DNA of 64,000 nt from Streptomyces albidoflavus (GTDB lineage: Bacteria; Actinomycetota; Actinomycetes; Streptomycetales; Streptomycetaceae): assembly GCF_000719955.1 (NCBI RefSeq), contig NZ_JOII01000011.1, positions 1 to 64,000 on the forward strand, given 5' to 3'. The first letter of the stretch is position 1, and the number at the start of each line of letters is the position of its first letter. The notes under the pieces are model-generated. The model had not been told where the DNA came from, searched no databases, and worked only from the letters and a program-made list of their open reading frames with translations. A program made the translations under genes and the position numbers. Below are positions 24,584 through 35,447 of this stretch, piece after piece.

Positions 24584-25909
24584 TCAGCCTGCGCTGTCGG
24601 CCCGCTCCGGTGTGGCGGGCTGCTCGGCCACCACCTCGACCTGGTCGGCGAAGGGGGTCGTCGCGCTGTCCGGATCGGCCTCCCAGGGCAGGTCGACCAC
24701 GACCGAGGCACAGCGGCCCGAGGAGTCGTGCAGGGCGCCGAGGGTCGCACCGGGCGCCAGCCCGACCATGACCGAGGCCGCCCGGGCCGGGGCGTCGGCG
24801 CCGGAGGGCTCGACGGTCGGCCAGTAGCCGTCCTCGCCGATCCAGGAGACCGGGGCGCTCGCGCACCGCACGTCCGCCAGCCGCGCCCCGGCGGTGTGCT
24901 CGACGAAGCGCTGCACGGCGCGCCGGGACGGCACCGGGTAGTCCGGCCGGATGCCGAGGGCCAGGTCGACGATGGCCGGTTCGACGGGCTTGCCGGTGGC
25001 CAGGTGCCACAGCATGGTGATCGCGTCGCCGGGGAGGCGGGCGGCCACCTCCATCAGCACCGGCTGGCCGTCGCGGAGCCGGAACTCGGCGTGGGTGATG
25101 CCGCTGTCGAACCGCAGCGCCTTGAGGATGGCGGCGTTGGCGCTGACCAGCGCGTCGGTGTGGGGCAGCGGGAGCTTGGCGGGGCTGGTGTGGCCGATCT
25201 CGGTGAAGTACCGGCTGCTGTCCTCGTTGGTGAGCTTGGCGGTGACGCCGCTCCACACCACCTCGCCCTGGTGGACCAGCGCCTCCACCGAGAACTCCGG
25301 CCCGACGACCAGCTCTTCGACCAGGATCGTCTCGTCGGGCTCGTAGGCGGCGAGCGAGGCCCGCAGCTCGGCGTCGTCGTCGACCCGCAGGACACCGGAG
25401 CTGAACATCCGCCCGGCCGGCTTGACGACGCAGGGGTACACCTCGGAGCTGGCGTTCTCCCGCTCGTGCGGGGCGAAGGCGCGCGAGACGGGGCCGTGGT
25501 CGCGCAGGATGACGCGCTGCATGACCTTGTTCCGGCAGACCCGCGCCGCCCAGGTGCCCGCCCCCGGCAGGCCCAGCACCTCGCAGAGCACCCCGACGGG
25601 GTCCACGAAGACCTCGCCGCTGCATATCACCCCGCGTACGTCGTAGTCGGCGATCCAGTCCTGGACCGAGGCCAGTACGCCGTCGACGGCGGCGTCGGGG
25701 AGCTGGCGGACGGTGGCGATGCGGGACAGCGGGTGGGTGCTGTCCGCCATGTGCCCGGTCAGCCTGGGCAGGTCGGTCACGGGGCCGACGACGACCAGGG
25801 GCGCCATCCCGCGCTCGGCGATGTCGGTGATCAGCCGGTGCTGGCGGGCCAGGGCCGGCAGGTCGCTCATGACGATCACGGCGGGCGGACGCTCGCTCTG
25901 ACGGTTCAA
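24584..25909 (-). CDS. ATP-grasp carboxylate-amine ligase
   Basis: A 441-residue ATP-grasp enzyme. It has a Rossmann-like preATP-grasp N-terminus (about 10-110), the central ATP-binding region (YPCVVKPAGRMFSSGV, VEELVVGPEFSVEALV) and the metal-binding ending AEFRLRDGQPVLMEVAARLPGD. Such enzymes join an amino acid to another amine through an acyl-phosphate (L-amino-acid ligase group). The start is TTG at 25909 with GGAGGAG upstream. It heads the unit ATP-grasp / 28-codon ORF / EctA-like and probably makes the amide bond of the cluster product, perhaps with DABA; this is inference. Confidence 0.88.
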   Translation of the reverse strand: MNRQSERPPAVIVMSDLPALARQHRLITDIAERGMAPLVVVGPVTDLPRLTGHMADSTHPLSRIATVRQLPDAAVDGVLASVQDWIADYDVRGVICSGEVFVDPVGVLCEVLGLPGAGTWAARVCRNKVMQRVILRDHGPVSRAFAPHERENASSEVYPCVVKPAGRMFSSGVLRVDDDAELRASLAAYEPDETILVEELVVGPEFSVEALVHQGEVVWSGVTAKLTNEDSSRYFTEIGHTSPAKLPLPHTDALVSANAAILKALRFDSGITHAEFRLRDGQPVLMEVAARLPGDAITMLWHLATGKPVEPAIVDLALGIRPDYPVPSRRAVQRFVEHTAGARLADVRCASAPVSWIGEDGYWPTVEPSGADAPARAASVMVGLAPGATLGALHDSSGRCASVVVDLPWEADPDSATTPFADQVEVVAEQPATPERADSAG

Positions 25910-26180
25910 CAGAACTCCTCCAGACGGAATGCCGTCCCGGATCGGGCGCGGCGGCAGGGTGAGGGCGACCGGGAAACGGGGCGAGGTGTCCCGCGCTCGC
26001 GCGACGGCTGCCTGCCGGGATCATCAACTTCCCTGCTCCACACTGGTGTTGCGGGAGCAGCGGCGTACGCCACGGTACGTTCCGCGCGGAGGCCGATCAA
26101 GGCATATCGGAGTCATCTCGCCGTTTTTACCGGCACGTGGGAAAGTCGGGTCCGTACGCGCGCCGAAGGGGCGGGCCCGG

Positions 26181-27392
26181 CTACTGGCGGTAGCCCGCGA
26201 GGAAGCGGCCGATGCGGTTGATGGCGACCTCCAGGTCGTCGGCGCGGGGCAGGGTGACGAAGCGGAAGTGGTCGGGGCGGGGCCAGTTGAAGCCCGTGCC
26301 CTGGACGACGTGGATCTTCTCGCGCAGCAGCAGGTCGAGGACGAACCGCTCGTCGTCGACGATCTTGTACACGTCCGGGTCGAGCTTGGCGAAGGCGTAC
26401 AGGGCGCCCTTCGGCTTGACGCAGCTGACGCCCGGGATCTCGTTGAGCGCCCGGTGGGCGACGTCGCGCTGCTCGGTGAGCCTGCCGGTCGGCAGGGTGA
26501 GTTCGGCGATCGACTGGTGCCCGCCCAGCGCGGCCTGGATGGCGTACTGCGCGGGCACGTTCGGGCACAGCCGCATGCCGGCCAGCATGGACAGGCCCTC
26601 CAGATAGTCCCTGGCCTGCTCCTTCGGGCCGGAGACCGCGAGCCAGCCGCTGCGGAAACCGGCGACTCGGTACGCCTTGGAGAGGCCGTTGAAGGTGAGG
26701 GTGACCACGTCGTCGCTGAGGGCGGCGAGGCAGTGGTGCTCGGCGTCGTCGTAGAGGATCTTGTCGTAGATCTCGTCCGCCAGGACCATCAGGCCGTGCC
26801 GGCGCGCGAGGTCGAGGATGCCCTCCAGCAGCTCCTTGGAGTAGACCGCGCCGGTCGGGTTGTTCGGGTTGATGACGACGATGGCCTTGGTGCGGTCGGT
26901 GATCTTCGCGGCGATGTCGTCGAGGTCGGGGAACCAGTCCGCCTCCTCGTCGCACAGGTAGTGCGTGACGCGGCCGCCGGCCAGCCGGACCACGGCCGTC
27001 CAGAGCGGGAAGTCGGGGGCGGGCACGAGGACTTCGTCGCCGTCGTCCACCAGCGCCTGGACCGCCATCTGGATCAGCTCGGAGGCGCCGTTGCCGAGGT
27101 AGACGTCGTCGACGGTGACGCCGGCGACCCCGCGCTGCTGGTAGTACTGCACCACCGCGCGCCGGGCGGGCATGATGCCCCGCGCGTCGCTGTAGCCGTG
27201 GGCGTTCGGCAGGTTGCGGATGATGTCCTGGAGGATCTCCTCCGGCACCTCGAAGCCGAACGGCGCGGGGTTGCCGGTGTTCAGCCGCAGCACGCTGTGC
27301 CCGGCCTCCTCCAGGGCGTTGGCCTGGTCGACCACCGGCCCCCTGATCTCGTAGCACACGTCCTTCAACTTGCCGGACTGTCGAAACATCAT
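26181..27392 (-). CDS. PLP-dependent aminotransferase (AlaA-like)
   Basis: A 403-residue fold-type I class I/II aminotransferase. PLP contacts are visible: NPNNPTGAV, DEIYDKILYD and the Schiff-base Lys in LSKAYRVAGFRSGW. The N-terminus with DVCYEIRGPVVDQANALEEAGHSVLRLNTGNPAPFGFE is characteristic of alanine aminotransferase AlaA types. The first of two adjacent ATGs (27392) is preceded by GGGAGG. It is divergent from the HxlR regulator. It may be a resident housekeeping gene inside the cluster rather than part of the pathway; both readings are open. Confidence 0.9.
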   Translation of the reverse strand: MMFRQSGKLKDVCYEIRGPVVDQANALEEAGHSVLRLNTGNPAPFGFEVPEEILQDIIRNLPNAHGYSDARGIMPARRAVVQYYQQRGVAGVTVDDVYLGNGASELIQMAVQALVDDGDEVLVPAPDFPLWTAVVRLAGGRVTHYLCDEEADWFPDLDDIAAKITDRTKAIVVINPNNPTGAVYSKELLEGILDLARRHGLMVLADEIYDKILYDDAEHHCLAALSDDVVTLTFNGLSKAYRVAGFRSGWLAVSGPKEQARDYLEGLSMLAGMRLCPNVPAQYAIQAALGGHQSIAELTLPTGRLTEQRDVAHRALNEIPGVSCVKPKGALYAFAKLDPDVYKIVDDERFVLDLLLREKIHVVQGTGFNWPRPDHFRFVTLPRADDLEVAINRIGRFLAGYRQ

Positions 27393-27445
27393 CTGCGGCC
27401 TCCCGACCGTGACTGGCACCGCGCCGCCGTGGCCACTTCGTTCTA

Positions 27446-27461
27446 CCAAGTACCTACTTGG
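27446..27461. promoter_or_regulatory. Palindromic operator between aminotransferase and HxlR genes
   Basis: CCAAGTA-CC-TACTTGG is a perfect 7-2-7 inverted repeat in the 99-bp divergent gap, in a locally AT-rich stretch. It is the natural binding site for the HxlR regulator encoded 30 bp downstream and would control both genes. Confidence 0.7.
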
Positions 27462-27491
27462 AAAGTCCAACCTTTTGATAGGCTGCGCGTC

Positions 27492-27884
27492 ATGACGCGC
27501 CGAAGCTACGACCAGTACTGCGCCGTGGCCCGAGCCCTGGACGCGGTGGGCGAACGCTGGAGTCTGCTGATCGTCCGTGAGCTGCTGGCCGGCCCACGGC
27601 GCTACACCGACCTCCACGCCGACCTGCCCGGCGTCTCCACCGACATCCTCGCCACCCGGCTCCGGCAGCTGGAGAGCGAAGGCGTGCTGGAGCGCTGCCG
27701 GCTGGAACGCCCCGTCAACGTCTCCGCCTACCGGCTCACCCCGCGCGGTGAGGCGCTGCGCGGGGTGATCGAGGCCCTCGCCGCCTGGGGCGCGGAAGGG
27801 CTCGGCGAGCCCCGCCCGACGGAGGCGATGCGCGGCCACTGGTTCACCGGCCCCGTCACCGCCCCGGTCAGCCCCGGCCCGTGA
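27492..27884 (+). CDS. HxlR-family winged-helix regulator
   Basis: A 130-residue HxlR regulator. The N-terminal Cys in QYCAVARALDAVGERWSLLIVRELLAGPRRYTDL is the conserved redox- or ligand-sensing position of the family, and the recognition helix is PGVSTDILATRLRQLESEGVLER followed by a wing (YRLTPRGEALR). It is divergent from the aminotransferase gene and converges on the EctB-like gene with only eight bases between stops. It is the only regulator gene inside the biosynthetic region. Confidence 0.92.
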   Translation: MTRRSYDQYCAVARALDAVGERWSLLIVRELLAGPRRYTDLHADLPGVSTDILATRLRQLESEGVLERCRLERPVNVSAYRLTPRGEALRGVIEALAAWGAEGLGEPRPTEAMRGHWFTGPVTAPVSPGP

Positions 27885-27892
27885 GGGCGGGC

Positions 27893-29137
27893 TCAGCCGG
27901 ACACGGCCACCGCCTCGTCCAGGAGGTCGAGCCCCTCGGCCAGTTCGTCGTCGGTGCTGGTCAGCGGCGGCAGGAGCTTGACCACCTCGTCGCGGGAGCC
28001 CGAGGTCTCCACCAGGAGCCCGCGGGCGAAGGCCGCGTCGGCGGTCCGCCGGGCCGCCTCCGGCTCCCGGAAGGCCAGCCCCCAGACCAGTCCCCGGCCG
28101 CGCACCTGGGCCACCCGTACCGGGTGACGACGGGCGAGTGCGGTCAGCCGCTCCCGCACGATCAGCCCGCGCTGCTCCGTCTGCTTGGCGAGCAGGTCGT
28201 CGGACCAGTACTCCCGCAGGGCGGCCGTGGCCGTCACGAAGGCCGGGTTGTTGCCGCGGAACGTGCCGTTGTGCTCGCCCGGCTCCCACACGTCCAGCTC
28301 GGGGCGGAAGAGGGTGAGGGCCAGCGGCAGGCCGTACCCGCTCAGGGACTTGGAGAGGCAGACGATGTCCGGGGTGATCCCGGCCGCCTCGAAGCTGAAG
28401 AAGGGCCCGGTCCGGCCGCAGCCCATCTGGATGTCGTCGACGATCAGCAGGATGCCCCGCCGGCGGCACAGCTCCGCGAGGTCGGCGAGCCAGGTGTGGC
28501 CGGCCGGGTTGACCCCGCCCTCGCCCTGCACCGTCTCCACGATGACGGCGGCGGGCAGATCCATGCCGCTGCTGCTGTCCTCGACCATGCTGTCCAGGAG
28601 TTTCAGCCCCGAGACCTGGCCGTCCCCGAACCCGTCGTAGGGCAGCCGCCAGGTGTGCCCGAGGGGCAGGCCCGCGCCCGCGCGTTTGGCGGCGTTGCCG
28701 GTGACGGCCAGGGACCCCAGCGACATGCCGTGGAAGGCCCCGGTGAAGGCGACGACCGTCTCCCGCCCGGTCACCTTGCGGGCCAGTTTGAGTGCCGCCT
28801 CCACGCTGTTGGTGCCCGTGGGGCCGGGGAACTGGACGCGGTACTCCAGCCCCCTCGGCACCAGGAGGCGGGCGGCGAACTCGGCGAGGAACTTCTCCTT
28901 GGCACCGGTCAGCATGTCGAGGCTGTGGGTGACCCCGTCGCGCTCCAGGTAGTCGATGAGCGCGCGCTTGAGCACCGGGGGGTTGTGCCCGTAGTTCAGG
29001 GCGCTGGCGCCGGCGAAGAAGTCCAGGTAGACGCGGCCGTCGCGGGAGGTCATCCGGCTGCCGCGCGCCTGCTCGAAGACGACGGGCCAGTTCCGGCTGT
29101 AGCTGCGGACTTCGGATTCGATGGTGGTGACGGTCAT
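27893..29137 (-). CDS. Diaminobutyrate-2-oxoglutarate aminotransferase (EctB-like)
   Basis: A 414-residue class III aminotransferase. PGPTGTNSVEAALKLARK, GAFHGMSLGSLAVTG, VDDIQMGCGRTGPFFSFE and the PLP Lys in CLSKSLSGYGLPLAL match L-2,4-diaminobutyrate transaminases that convert aspartate semialdehyde to DABA. It lies 73 bp after the transporter gene in the leftward run of the hydrazine-forming genes. As ectC is absent, DABA is probably a precursor for the cluster product and not for ectoine. Confidence 0.92.
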   Translation of the reverse strand: MTVTTIESEVRSYSRNWPVVFEQARGSRMTSRDGRVYLDFFAGASALNYGHNPPVLKRALIDYLERDGVTHSLDMLTGAKEKFLAEFAARLLVPRGLEYRVQFPGPTGTNSVEAALKLARKVTGRETVVAFTGAFHGMSLGSLAVTGNAAKRAGAGLPLGHTWRLPYDGFGDGQVSGLKLLDSMVEDSSSGMDLPAAVIVETVQGEGGVNPAGHTWLADLAELCRRRGILLIVDDIQMGCGRTGPFFSFEAAGITPDIVCLSKSLSGYGLPLALTLFRPELDVWEPGEHNGTFRGNNPAFVTATAALREYWSDDLLAKQTEQRGLIVRERLTALARRHPVRVAQVRGRGLVWGLAFREPEAARRTADAAFARGLLVETSGSRDEVVKLLPPLTSTDDELAEGLDLLDEAVAVSG

Positions 29138-29209
29138 GAGGTGTCCTCGGGTGCGGGCTGCAACAGGAAGTCGCGGGGAGTGGGGAGTCGGGGCTCAAAG
29201 GCCCCTCGT

Positions 29210-30375
29210 TCAGGCGCCGCGCAGGGACGGCACGGTGAGGACCACCGTCGCCGCGAGGGCCAGCAGGACCAGGACGCCGGTACAGCGCAGCCCGGGCCCG
29301 CCACGGCGTACGGCGGCGACGGCGCCCAGGGCGTAGCCGGTCACCGCCGCGGCGGCCGGTCCCAGCAGGAGCAGCGGGATGCCGCCCTCCCGGGTGCCGA
29401 GCCAGGCGAAGACGCAGCAGGCGACGCCGACGGCCGCCACCAGGGCCCGGGAGGGGCCCGCTCCGTCGGGGCGGAGCCGCGCCGCGATCCGGGCGGCGGT
29501 ACGGACGTTGGTGAAGCAGTAGGAGAGCAGGACGGCCGTGGCGGCCCCGGCGAGCACCCAGCGCAGCGGCGCCGCCGCCGGGTCCCGCCCCGGCGGGCCC
29601 CCGGCGGCCTGCTGGACGGCGGCGAGCCCCAGGTGGACGACGGCCACCCCGGCCGCGCCCAGGGCGACGCCCCCGGCCACGCTGCGGGCCCCGGCGGCCG
29701 TGCCGGGGACGGCCGAGGTGACCACCTCCCAGCCGACCCCGGCGAAGAACAGCGCGGCCAGCGCCAGCCACCAGGCCCCGGCCCCGGTGAGCCCCGGGGG
29801 CGCCAGCGAGGTGGGCGCGCCCGCCGCCGCCTGGCCCGGCACGGACCAGGCGACGCAGGCCAGCGCCACCGCCCCGGCGGCCCAGGGCCGGAGCCGCAGC
29901 ACCGCCGCCGGGAGCTGGAGCGGGGTGAGCGCCGCCGCCACCGCGACCACGAGCAGGGCGAGGGCGAGCAGCAGGCCCGCCGTGCCCGGCCGGGGCGGGG
30001 CCCCCTGGGCCGCCGTCAGCAGGCAGGTCGCGGCGAACCAGGCGATGGCCGCCTGCCCGGCGGTGAAGGCGACCGCGAAGACGCCGTCCACCGCCCGCGC
30101 CGCCCAGCCGCCCAGCAGGGCGCCGACGGTCCCGGCCAGGGTGGCCGGGGTCAGGCGCGTACGGACCAGCAGTGCCAGCAGGAGGCTGACGGTGGCGCCC
30201 AGCACGAGGTGGGCCGACCAGACGAGCAGGGCGCCCTCGCCCGTCAGCGAGGCGACCACGGAGGGCATGACCAGCATGCCCGCACCGAGGACCCCGGCGG
30301 CGACCTGTCCGGCGAGCGCCGGCGCGGGTGGGTGGCCGGTGTTCCGCACGCAGACGGCTTCGCTCGTCGGCTCCA

Positions 30376-30376
<1 letters not shown>
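29210..30376 (-). CDS. APC-type amino-acid transporter
   Basis: A 388-residue membrane protein with about 10-12 hydrophobic segments. The opening QVAAGVLGAGMLVMPSVVASL resembles the first segment of APC/YjeH amino-acid exporters. Segments are very Ala/Leu-rich. Its ATG shares one base with the stop of the lysine monooxygenase gene (TGATG), so it is co-translated with it. A role in exporting the cluster product or importing an amino-acid precursor is likely; direction cannot be read from sequence. Confidence 0.8.
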
Positions 30377-31668
<1,292 letters not shown>

Positions 31669-31733
31669 AGTTCCCCCTAGGGATGAGGCGGAAGATTGGG
31701 TGGATGCTCCGGTTCAGGTGCGCTCCGTCGCCC

Positions 31734-32840
31734 TCAGGCGGCGGCGGAACGGGCGGCCGTCACGACCGCTTCGGCGATTCGGCGGCCCGCTTCGGGCGCC
31801 GTCTTGACACCGGCTCCGTTCCAGCCGCGTACCGCCCAGACGTGCGGTACCCCGGTGGTTTCCAGGAGGCCGGCGGAGGGGCCGTACGCGTCCGCGGCGC
31901 GGACGGTGGTCAGGTGCGGCGCCGTCGGGAGCCACGGCAGATGGGCGGTGAGCGCGCGGGCGGTGGCCCGCGCGTGCTCGGGGTCGGGCCGCGCGTCGAG
32001 GGGCGGGTCCCAGACGAGGTGCGGCATGCCGATCAGGGTCCGGCCCGGGCCGGCCGGTTTGGCGTACAGCCCGGTGCGCAGGTCGACGAAGGTGGCGTGC
32101 GGGGGTACGGACGGGCGGCGTTCGACGATGCTGACCTGGATGGAGCGGGCCCGCACCGGCGAGCGGGGGCGCAGCCCGGGCACCGGGTCGGCCGCCCAGG
32201 GCCCGACCGCCGAGACGACGCTCCCGGCGAGGACCTCCCCCGCGTCGGTGACCACCACCGGCCGCCCGCCCCGGGCCTCCACCGCGCGGACCCGCACCCC
32301 GCAGCGGACGGTGGCCCCGTCGGCGGCGGCCTGCTCCAGCCAGTCCGCCGCCACCTCGGCCGGGGCGACCCAGCCCGCCTCCGGCTCGACCAGGGCGATA
32401 CCGCCGGCCAGGTGGATGCCGGCCGCCTCGGGGCGGCGGGCCACCACGTGCGCGGAGGTGCCGAGCGTGCCGTTGATCCGGGCGGCCGCCTCCCGGAGCT
32501 CGGCGTCCTGGGCAGGGTCGGCCACCGTCACCGCCCCGGCCGCGTGCAGCGGGGAGCGGCCCGACGCCCAGCCCTCGGCCCTGCGGTAGACGGCCAGGCT
32601 GGGCGCGGCCAGTTCGGCGACGTCCGGGTCGGGGTCGTAGGCGCGGACCATGCCGCCGGAGGGACCGGTGGCTCCGGTGCCCGGCCGGGGCGCCTGTTCG
32701 AGGACGAGCACCGAGGCGCCCCGGCGGGCGAGGTGGTGGGCGACGGCGGCGCCGGTGATCCCGGCGCCCACCACCACGACGTCCGCGCGGCCGGGTAAGT
32801 CGCCGCCCGCCGGCCGCGCCCCCGTTCCGGCCGCGCTCAC
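31734..32840 (-). CDS. DAO-type FAD-dependent oxidoreductase
   Basis: A 368-residue glycine/D-amino-acid-oxidase-fold flavoprotein. The FAD site is VVVVGAGITGAAVAHHLARRG (residues ~20-40) and the C-terminal flavin contact is GWNGAGVKTAPEAGRRIAE. In the known hydrazine route an enzyme of this type oxidises the N6-(carboxymethylamino)lysine intermediate and releases the small hydrazine (hydrazinoacetate). Its GTG start overlaps the stop of the cupin/MetRS gene (GTGA), and the lysine monooxygenase follows. The order synthetase, oxidase, monooxygenase supports one pathway. Confidence 0.9.
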   Translation of the reverse strand: MSAAGTGARPAGGDLPGRADVVVVGAGITGAAVAHHLARRGASVLVLEQAPRPGTGATGPSGGMVRAYDPDPDVAELAAPSLAVYRRAEGWASGRSPLHAAGAVTVADPAQDAELREAAARINGTLGTSAHVVARRPEAAGIHLAGGIALVEPEAGWVAPAEVAADWLEQAAADGATVRCGVRVRAVEARGGRPVVVTDAGEVLAGSVVSAVGPWAADPVPGLRPRSPVRARSIQVSIVERRPSVPPHATFVDLRTGLYAKPAGPGRTLIGMPHLVWDPPLDARPDPEHARATARALTAHLPWLPTAPHLTTVRAADAYGPSAGLLETTGVPHVWAVRGWNGAGVKTAPEAGRRIAEAVVTAARSAAA

Positions 32841-34795
32841 GCGTGCCCGCTCGCGGCCGCCGGCGCCGGCGCCGGTGCCGCGCACCGGGTGCCGGAGGGC
32901 AGGAAGGTCCAGTCGGCCTCGCGGACCGGCTCCCCGGGCAGCCCCAGCCACTCCCAGACCCGCTGGGCCAGGCCGGGGGTGATCGGCCAGGCCAGCGCGG
33001 CGAAGACCTTGGCGGCCAGGTACTCCAGGGCCAGGCTGGTGCGGGCCTCCTCGGCCAGCGAGGGGGTGGCCCGCAGCGCCTGCTCGGCCGCCCGGAACTC
33101 GGCGCAGCGGGTCACGAAGGACTCCAGCTGGTCGACGTAGCTGCGGGCGCTGAACGACTCCGGCAGCAGCAGGCCGTCGAGCTGGCGGGTGGCGAGGTTG
33201 AGGTACCGGTAGAACTCGCGGTGCACGTCGGTCCAGGCCCCGGTGCCCGGCACCACGGCGCCGTCCTCGCCGGCCGAGGCGGCGAAGCCGTCGAGCCAGG
33301 CGTGGGCCGCGCGGTACAGGGGGTCCTCGGTGAGCTGCCCGGCGCGCTCGGCGGTGATCCGGGTGACGCGGCCCTCCGGGGCCTCGCGCAGCAGGGCCAG
33401 GCGTACGGCGTCGGGGCCGGCGGCGGCCAGCGCGTCGTCGGCCCAGACGGCGTGGCCCCGGCTGGTGGAGAACTTCTCGTCGCCCAGGTGGAGGAACTGG
33501 TTGGTGACGAAGGCGGCGGGCAGGTGGTCGGCGAGGCCGGCGGCGAAGGCCAGGACCGGCAGCAGCACCGCGTAGTAGAAGCTGTTGTCGTAGCCGAGGA
33601 AGAGCGCGATCCGGGCCGGGCCGTTCTGCTCCGACTCGGTGCGGGCGGCGTCCAGGAAGGTGAGGGCGAGGTCGGCCCAGGCGTCGAGGGCCTGCCCGTC
33701 GCCCAGGTCCACGCCCCACTCGGTGGTGCGCCCCAGCCGGTAGGCCGGCAGCCCCTCGTCCAGCAGCCGCTCGACGAGGGTCAGCAGGTCGGGCGGGGTG
33801 TGGGCGAGACGCAGGTACTCCCGCAGCTCGGCGGCGTAGGCGTCGAGGTCCAGCCAGAGCGCCCGCTCGGTACGGGTGACGGCCTCGGTGCCGCAGATCC
33901 GGCAGTGGGCGGCGCTGAGTTCGCGCGCCTCGTTGGGGCGGCCGCAGGCTTCGCAGATCTCCCCGTCGCTGGCCGCGTCGCAGTGTGCGCAGCGGCCCCG
34001 GGCGAACGCCTGGTGCAGCGAGAGCGCGCAGGTGGGGCAGTAGGCGGTGGGCCGCTCCTCCTCCTTGGCGGCGGGCGAGGCGGCCACCTTCTCGAGCAGT
34101 TCCCTGATCCGGGCCCCGTGGCCGGGGTCGGCGGCGGGGCGGGTGAGCCGGTCGAGGGTGACGCCGGCCGAGCGCAGGGTCGCCACGATGGCGTCGCCCT
34201 CGGCGGTGGCCACCTCGGCGGGGGTGGTGCCGCGCAGGCGCGCGGCGGCGGCGACGTACGACTGGTGGTCGTCGGTGCCGGTGACGTAGCGGGCCTCGCG
34301 GCCCATGCTGCGCAGGGCGCGGGCCAGCATGTCGGCCCGGACGTAGGGGCCGGCGAGGTGGCCGAGGTGGAGGCCGCCGTTGGGCGTGGGCGGCGGGCAG
34401 AACACCAGGCTGCGCTCGGCGAGCTGGTCGCGCGGCGGGCTCTTCTCCAGGACGGCCACGGCGCTCGGGATGTGCTCCCAGAAGACGGAGACGATGTCGA
34501 AGGGCTCGTCGAAGTCGTTGCGGATCTCGTGGAAGCCGAAGGGCGAGAGGTGGACGACCTCGCCCGGCCCGAGCACCCGCTCCTCCTCGCCGAGGACGAC
34601 GACGGCCTTGCCCGCGAGGACGATGAACATCTCGCCGTCCTGGTGGGCGTGGCGCTTGGAGACGGTGTGCGCGGGCACGCTGCCGAAGACGGAGCCGAAC
34701 GGCAGCCCCTCGATGTCGGTGGCGGACAGCATGGGTTGCAGGTGCATCTCGTAGGACCAGCTCATCGCCGACCGGTCGAAGGCACGCGTGATCAC
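32837..34795 (-). CDS. Cupin / methionyl-tRNA-synthetase-like fusion (hydrazine synthetase)
   Basis: A 652-residue fusion. Residues ~30-105 are a cupin with metal ligands H49, H51, E55 and H89. From ~128 it is a class I MetRS-like enzyme: FCPPPTPNGGLHLGH (HIGH motif, 143-146), four CxxC knuckles (Cys 253/256, 269/272, 281/284, 298/301) and KFSTS at 441-445 in place of KMSKS. This rare architecture defines hydrazine synthetases such as Spb40 (s56-p1): the MetRS part activates glycine and the cupin part joins it to N6-hydroxylysine and rearranges to an N-N bond. The GTG start at 34795 has GGGGGAG. It is not a housekeeping MetRS, which lacks the cupin. Confidence 0.92.
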   Translation of the reverse strand: MITRAFDRSAMSWSYEMHLQPMLSATDIEGLPFGSVFGSVPAHTVSKRHAHQDGEMFIVLAGKAVVVLGEEERVLGPGEVVHLSPFGFHEIRNDFDEPFDIVSVFWEHIPSAVAVLEKSPPRDQLAERSLVFCPPPTPNGGLHLGHLAGPYVRADMLARALRSMGREARYVTGTDDHQSYVAAAARLRGTTPAEVATAEGDAIVATLRSAGVTLDRLTRPAADPGHGARIRELLEKVAASPAAKEEERPTAYCPTCALSLHQAFARGRCAHCDAASDGEICEACGRPNEARELSAAHCRICGTEAVTRTERALWLDLDAYAAELREYLRLAHTPPDLLTLVERLLDEGLPAYRLGRTTEWGVDLGDGQALDAWADLALTFLDAARTESEQNGPARIALFLGYDNSFYYAVLLPVLAFAAGLADHLPAAFVTNQFLHLGDEKFSTSRGHAVWADDALAAAGPDAVRLALLREAPEGRVTRITAERAGQLTEDPLYRAAHAWLDGFAASAGEDGAVVPGTGAWTDVHREFYRYLNLATRQLDGLLLPESFSARSYVDQLESFVTRCAEFRAAEQALRATPSLAEEARTSLALEYLAAKVFAALAWPITPGLAQRVWEWLGLPGEPVREADWTFLPSGTRCAAPAPAPAAASGHA

Positions 34796-34838
34796 AGGGA
34801 CTCCCCCAGAGGTGTGAGGTGGAAGGGACGGTCCGGCG

Positions 34839-35393
34839 TCAGCCGTCCGTGCCGGGCCGCGTGGCGGGGCCGCGCAGCTTCGTCGGGGTGCCGTCGGGCC
34901 CGAAGGGCTTGCGGAGGGTGAAGGAGGTCGGCGTCGGGCCGTGGTCGTGCAGGTGCTCCAGCCGGCCGCAGGCGTCCTCCCAGGTGGGGATGGTGTCGTC
35001 GGCGACCCACCAGGCCGCGTACGAGGGCCACTCGGGCTTGAGGAACCACTCGTGGCGCCGGCTCAGGGTGGAGCGGTGGATTCCGGAGTAGACGAAGGCG
35101 AAGACGGATTCCAGGTCGGCCCAGAGGGAGAGCGTGGAGGCCCGGCTGTCGGTCTCGTCGGTCCGGCCGCCGGTGTAGAAGCGCGGCACCTCGAACTTGC
35201 CCCACTCCCCCCAGTCCCGGTCGAAGTTGGTGATGTGGCTCTGGCCGGGGTCCTCCTTGGCCCGGGCGAGGAACCCGGGGCTGCCCTCGGCCTCCTCGAA
35301 GGTGGGCGGCGTCAGGTCGTCGAACTCCTGGACCTCGGGGTCGCCGTACGGCTTCTTCAGGATCGCGAATGTCGTGAACGCGACGCGTGGCAT
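34839..35393 (-). CDS. DUF3291-like protein
   Basis: A 184-residue protein of the DUF3291 group, probably a dimeric alpha/beta-barrel fold related to small monooxygenase-like proteins. Typical blocks are VAFTTFAILKKPYGDPEVQEF, LSLWADLESVFAFVYSGIHR and WWVADDTIPTWEDACGRLEHLH. The ATG at 35393 has GGGAGGA upstream; an ATG 18 bases earlier lacks a ribosome site. It lies between the MITE and the cupin/MetRS gene in the same direction. Its role in the pathway is unknown. Confidence 0.78.
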   Translation of the reverse strand: MPRVAFTTFAILKKPYGDPEVQEFDDLTPPTFEEAEGSPGFLARAKEDPGQSHITNFDRDWGEWGKFEVPRFYTGGRTDETDSRASTLSLWADLESVFAFVYSGIHRSTLSRRHEWFLKPEWPSYAAWWVADDTIPTWEDACGRLEHLHDHGPTPTSFTLRKPFGPDGTPTKLRGPATRPGTDG

Positions 35394-35447
35394 CGGTCTC
35401 TGTCCTCCCATGGGTGTGGTGCGCGGCCGGACGCGGCCCGGCGCCTA

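Noticed and set aside
23945..29137. Ectoine biosynthesis cluster
   Set aside because: EctA-like and EctB-like genes are present but separated by other genes, and there is no ectoine synthase or hydroxylase anywhere in the window.
26181..29771. A single 1196-residue protein covering aminotransferases and transporter region
   Set aside because: The long open frame is caused by GC-rich codon shadows; only the part from 27392 leftward has correct codon bias and homology (AlaA-like aminotransferase).
32837..34795. Housekeeping or resistance methionyl-tRNA synthetase
   Set aside because: It has an N-terminal cupin, an altered KFSTS motif and lies in a coupled operon with the oxidase and N-monooxygenase, none of which fits a tRNA charging role.
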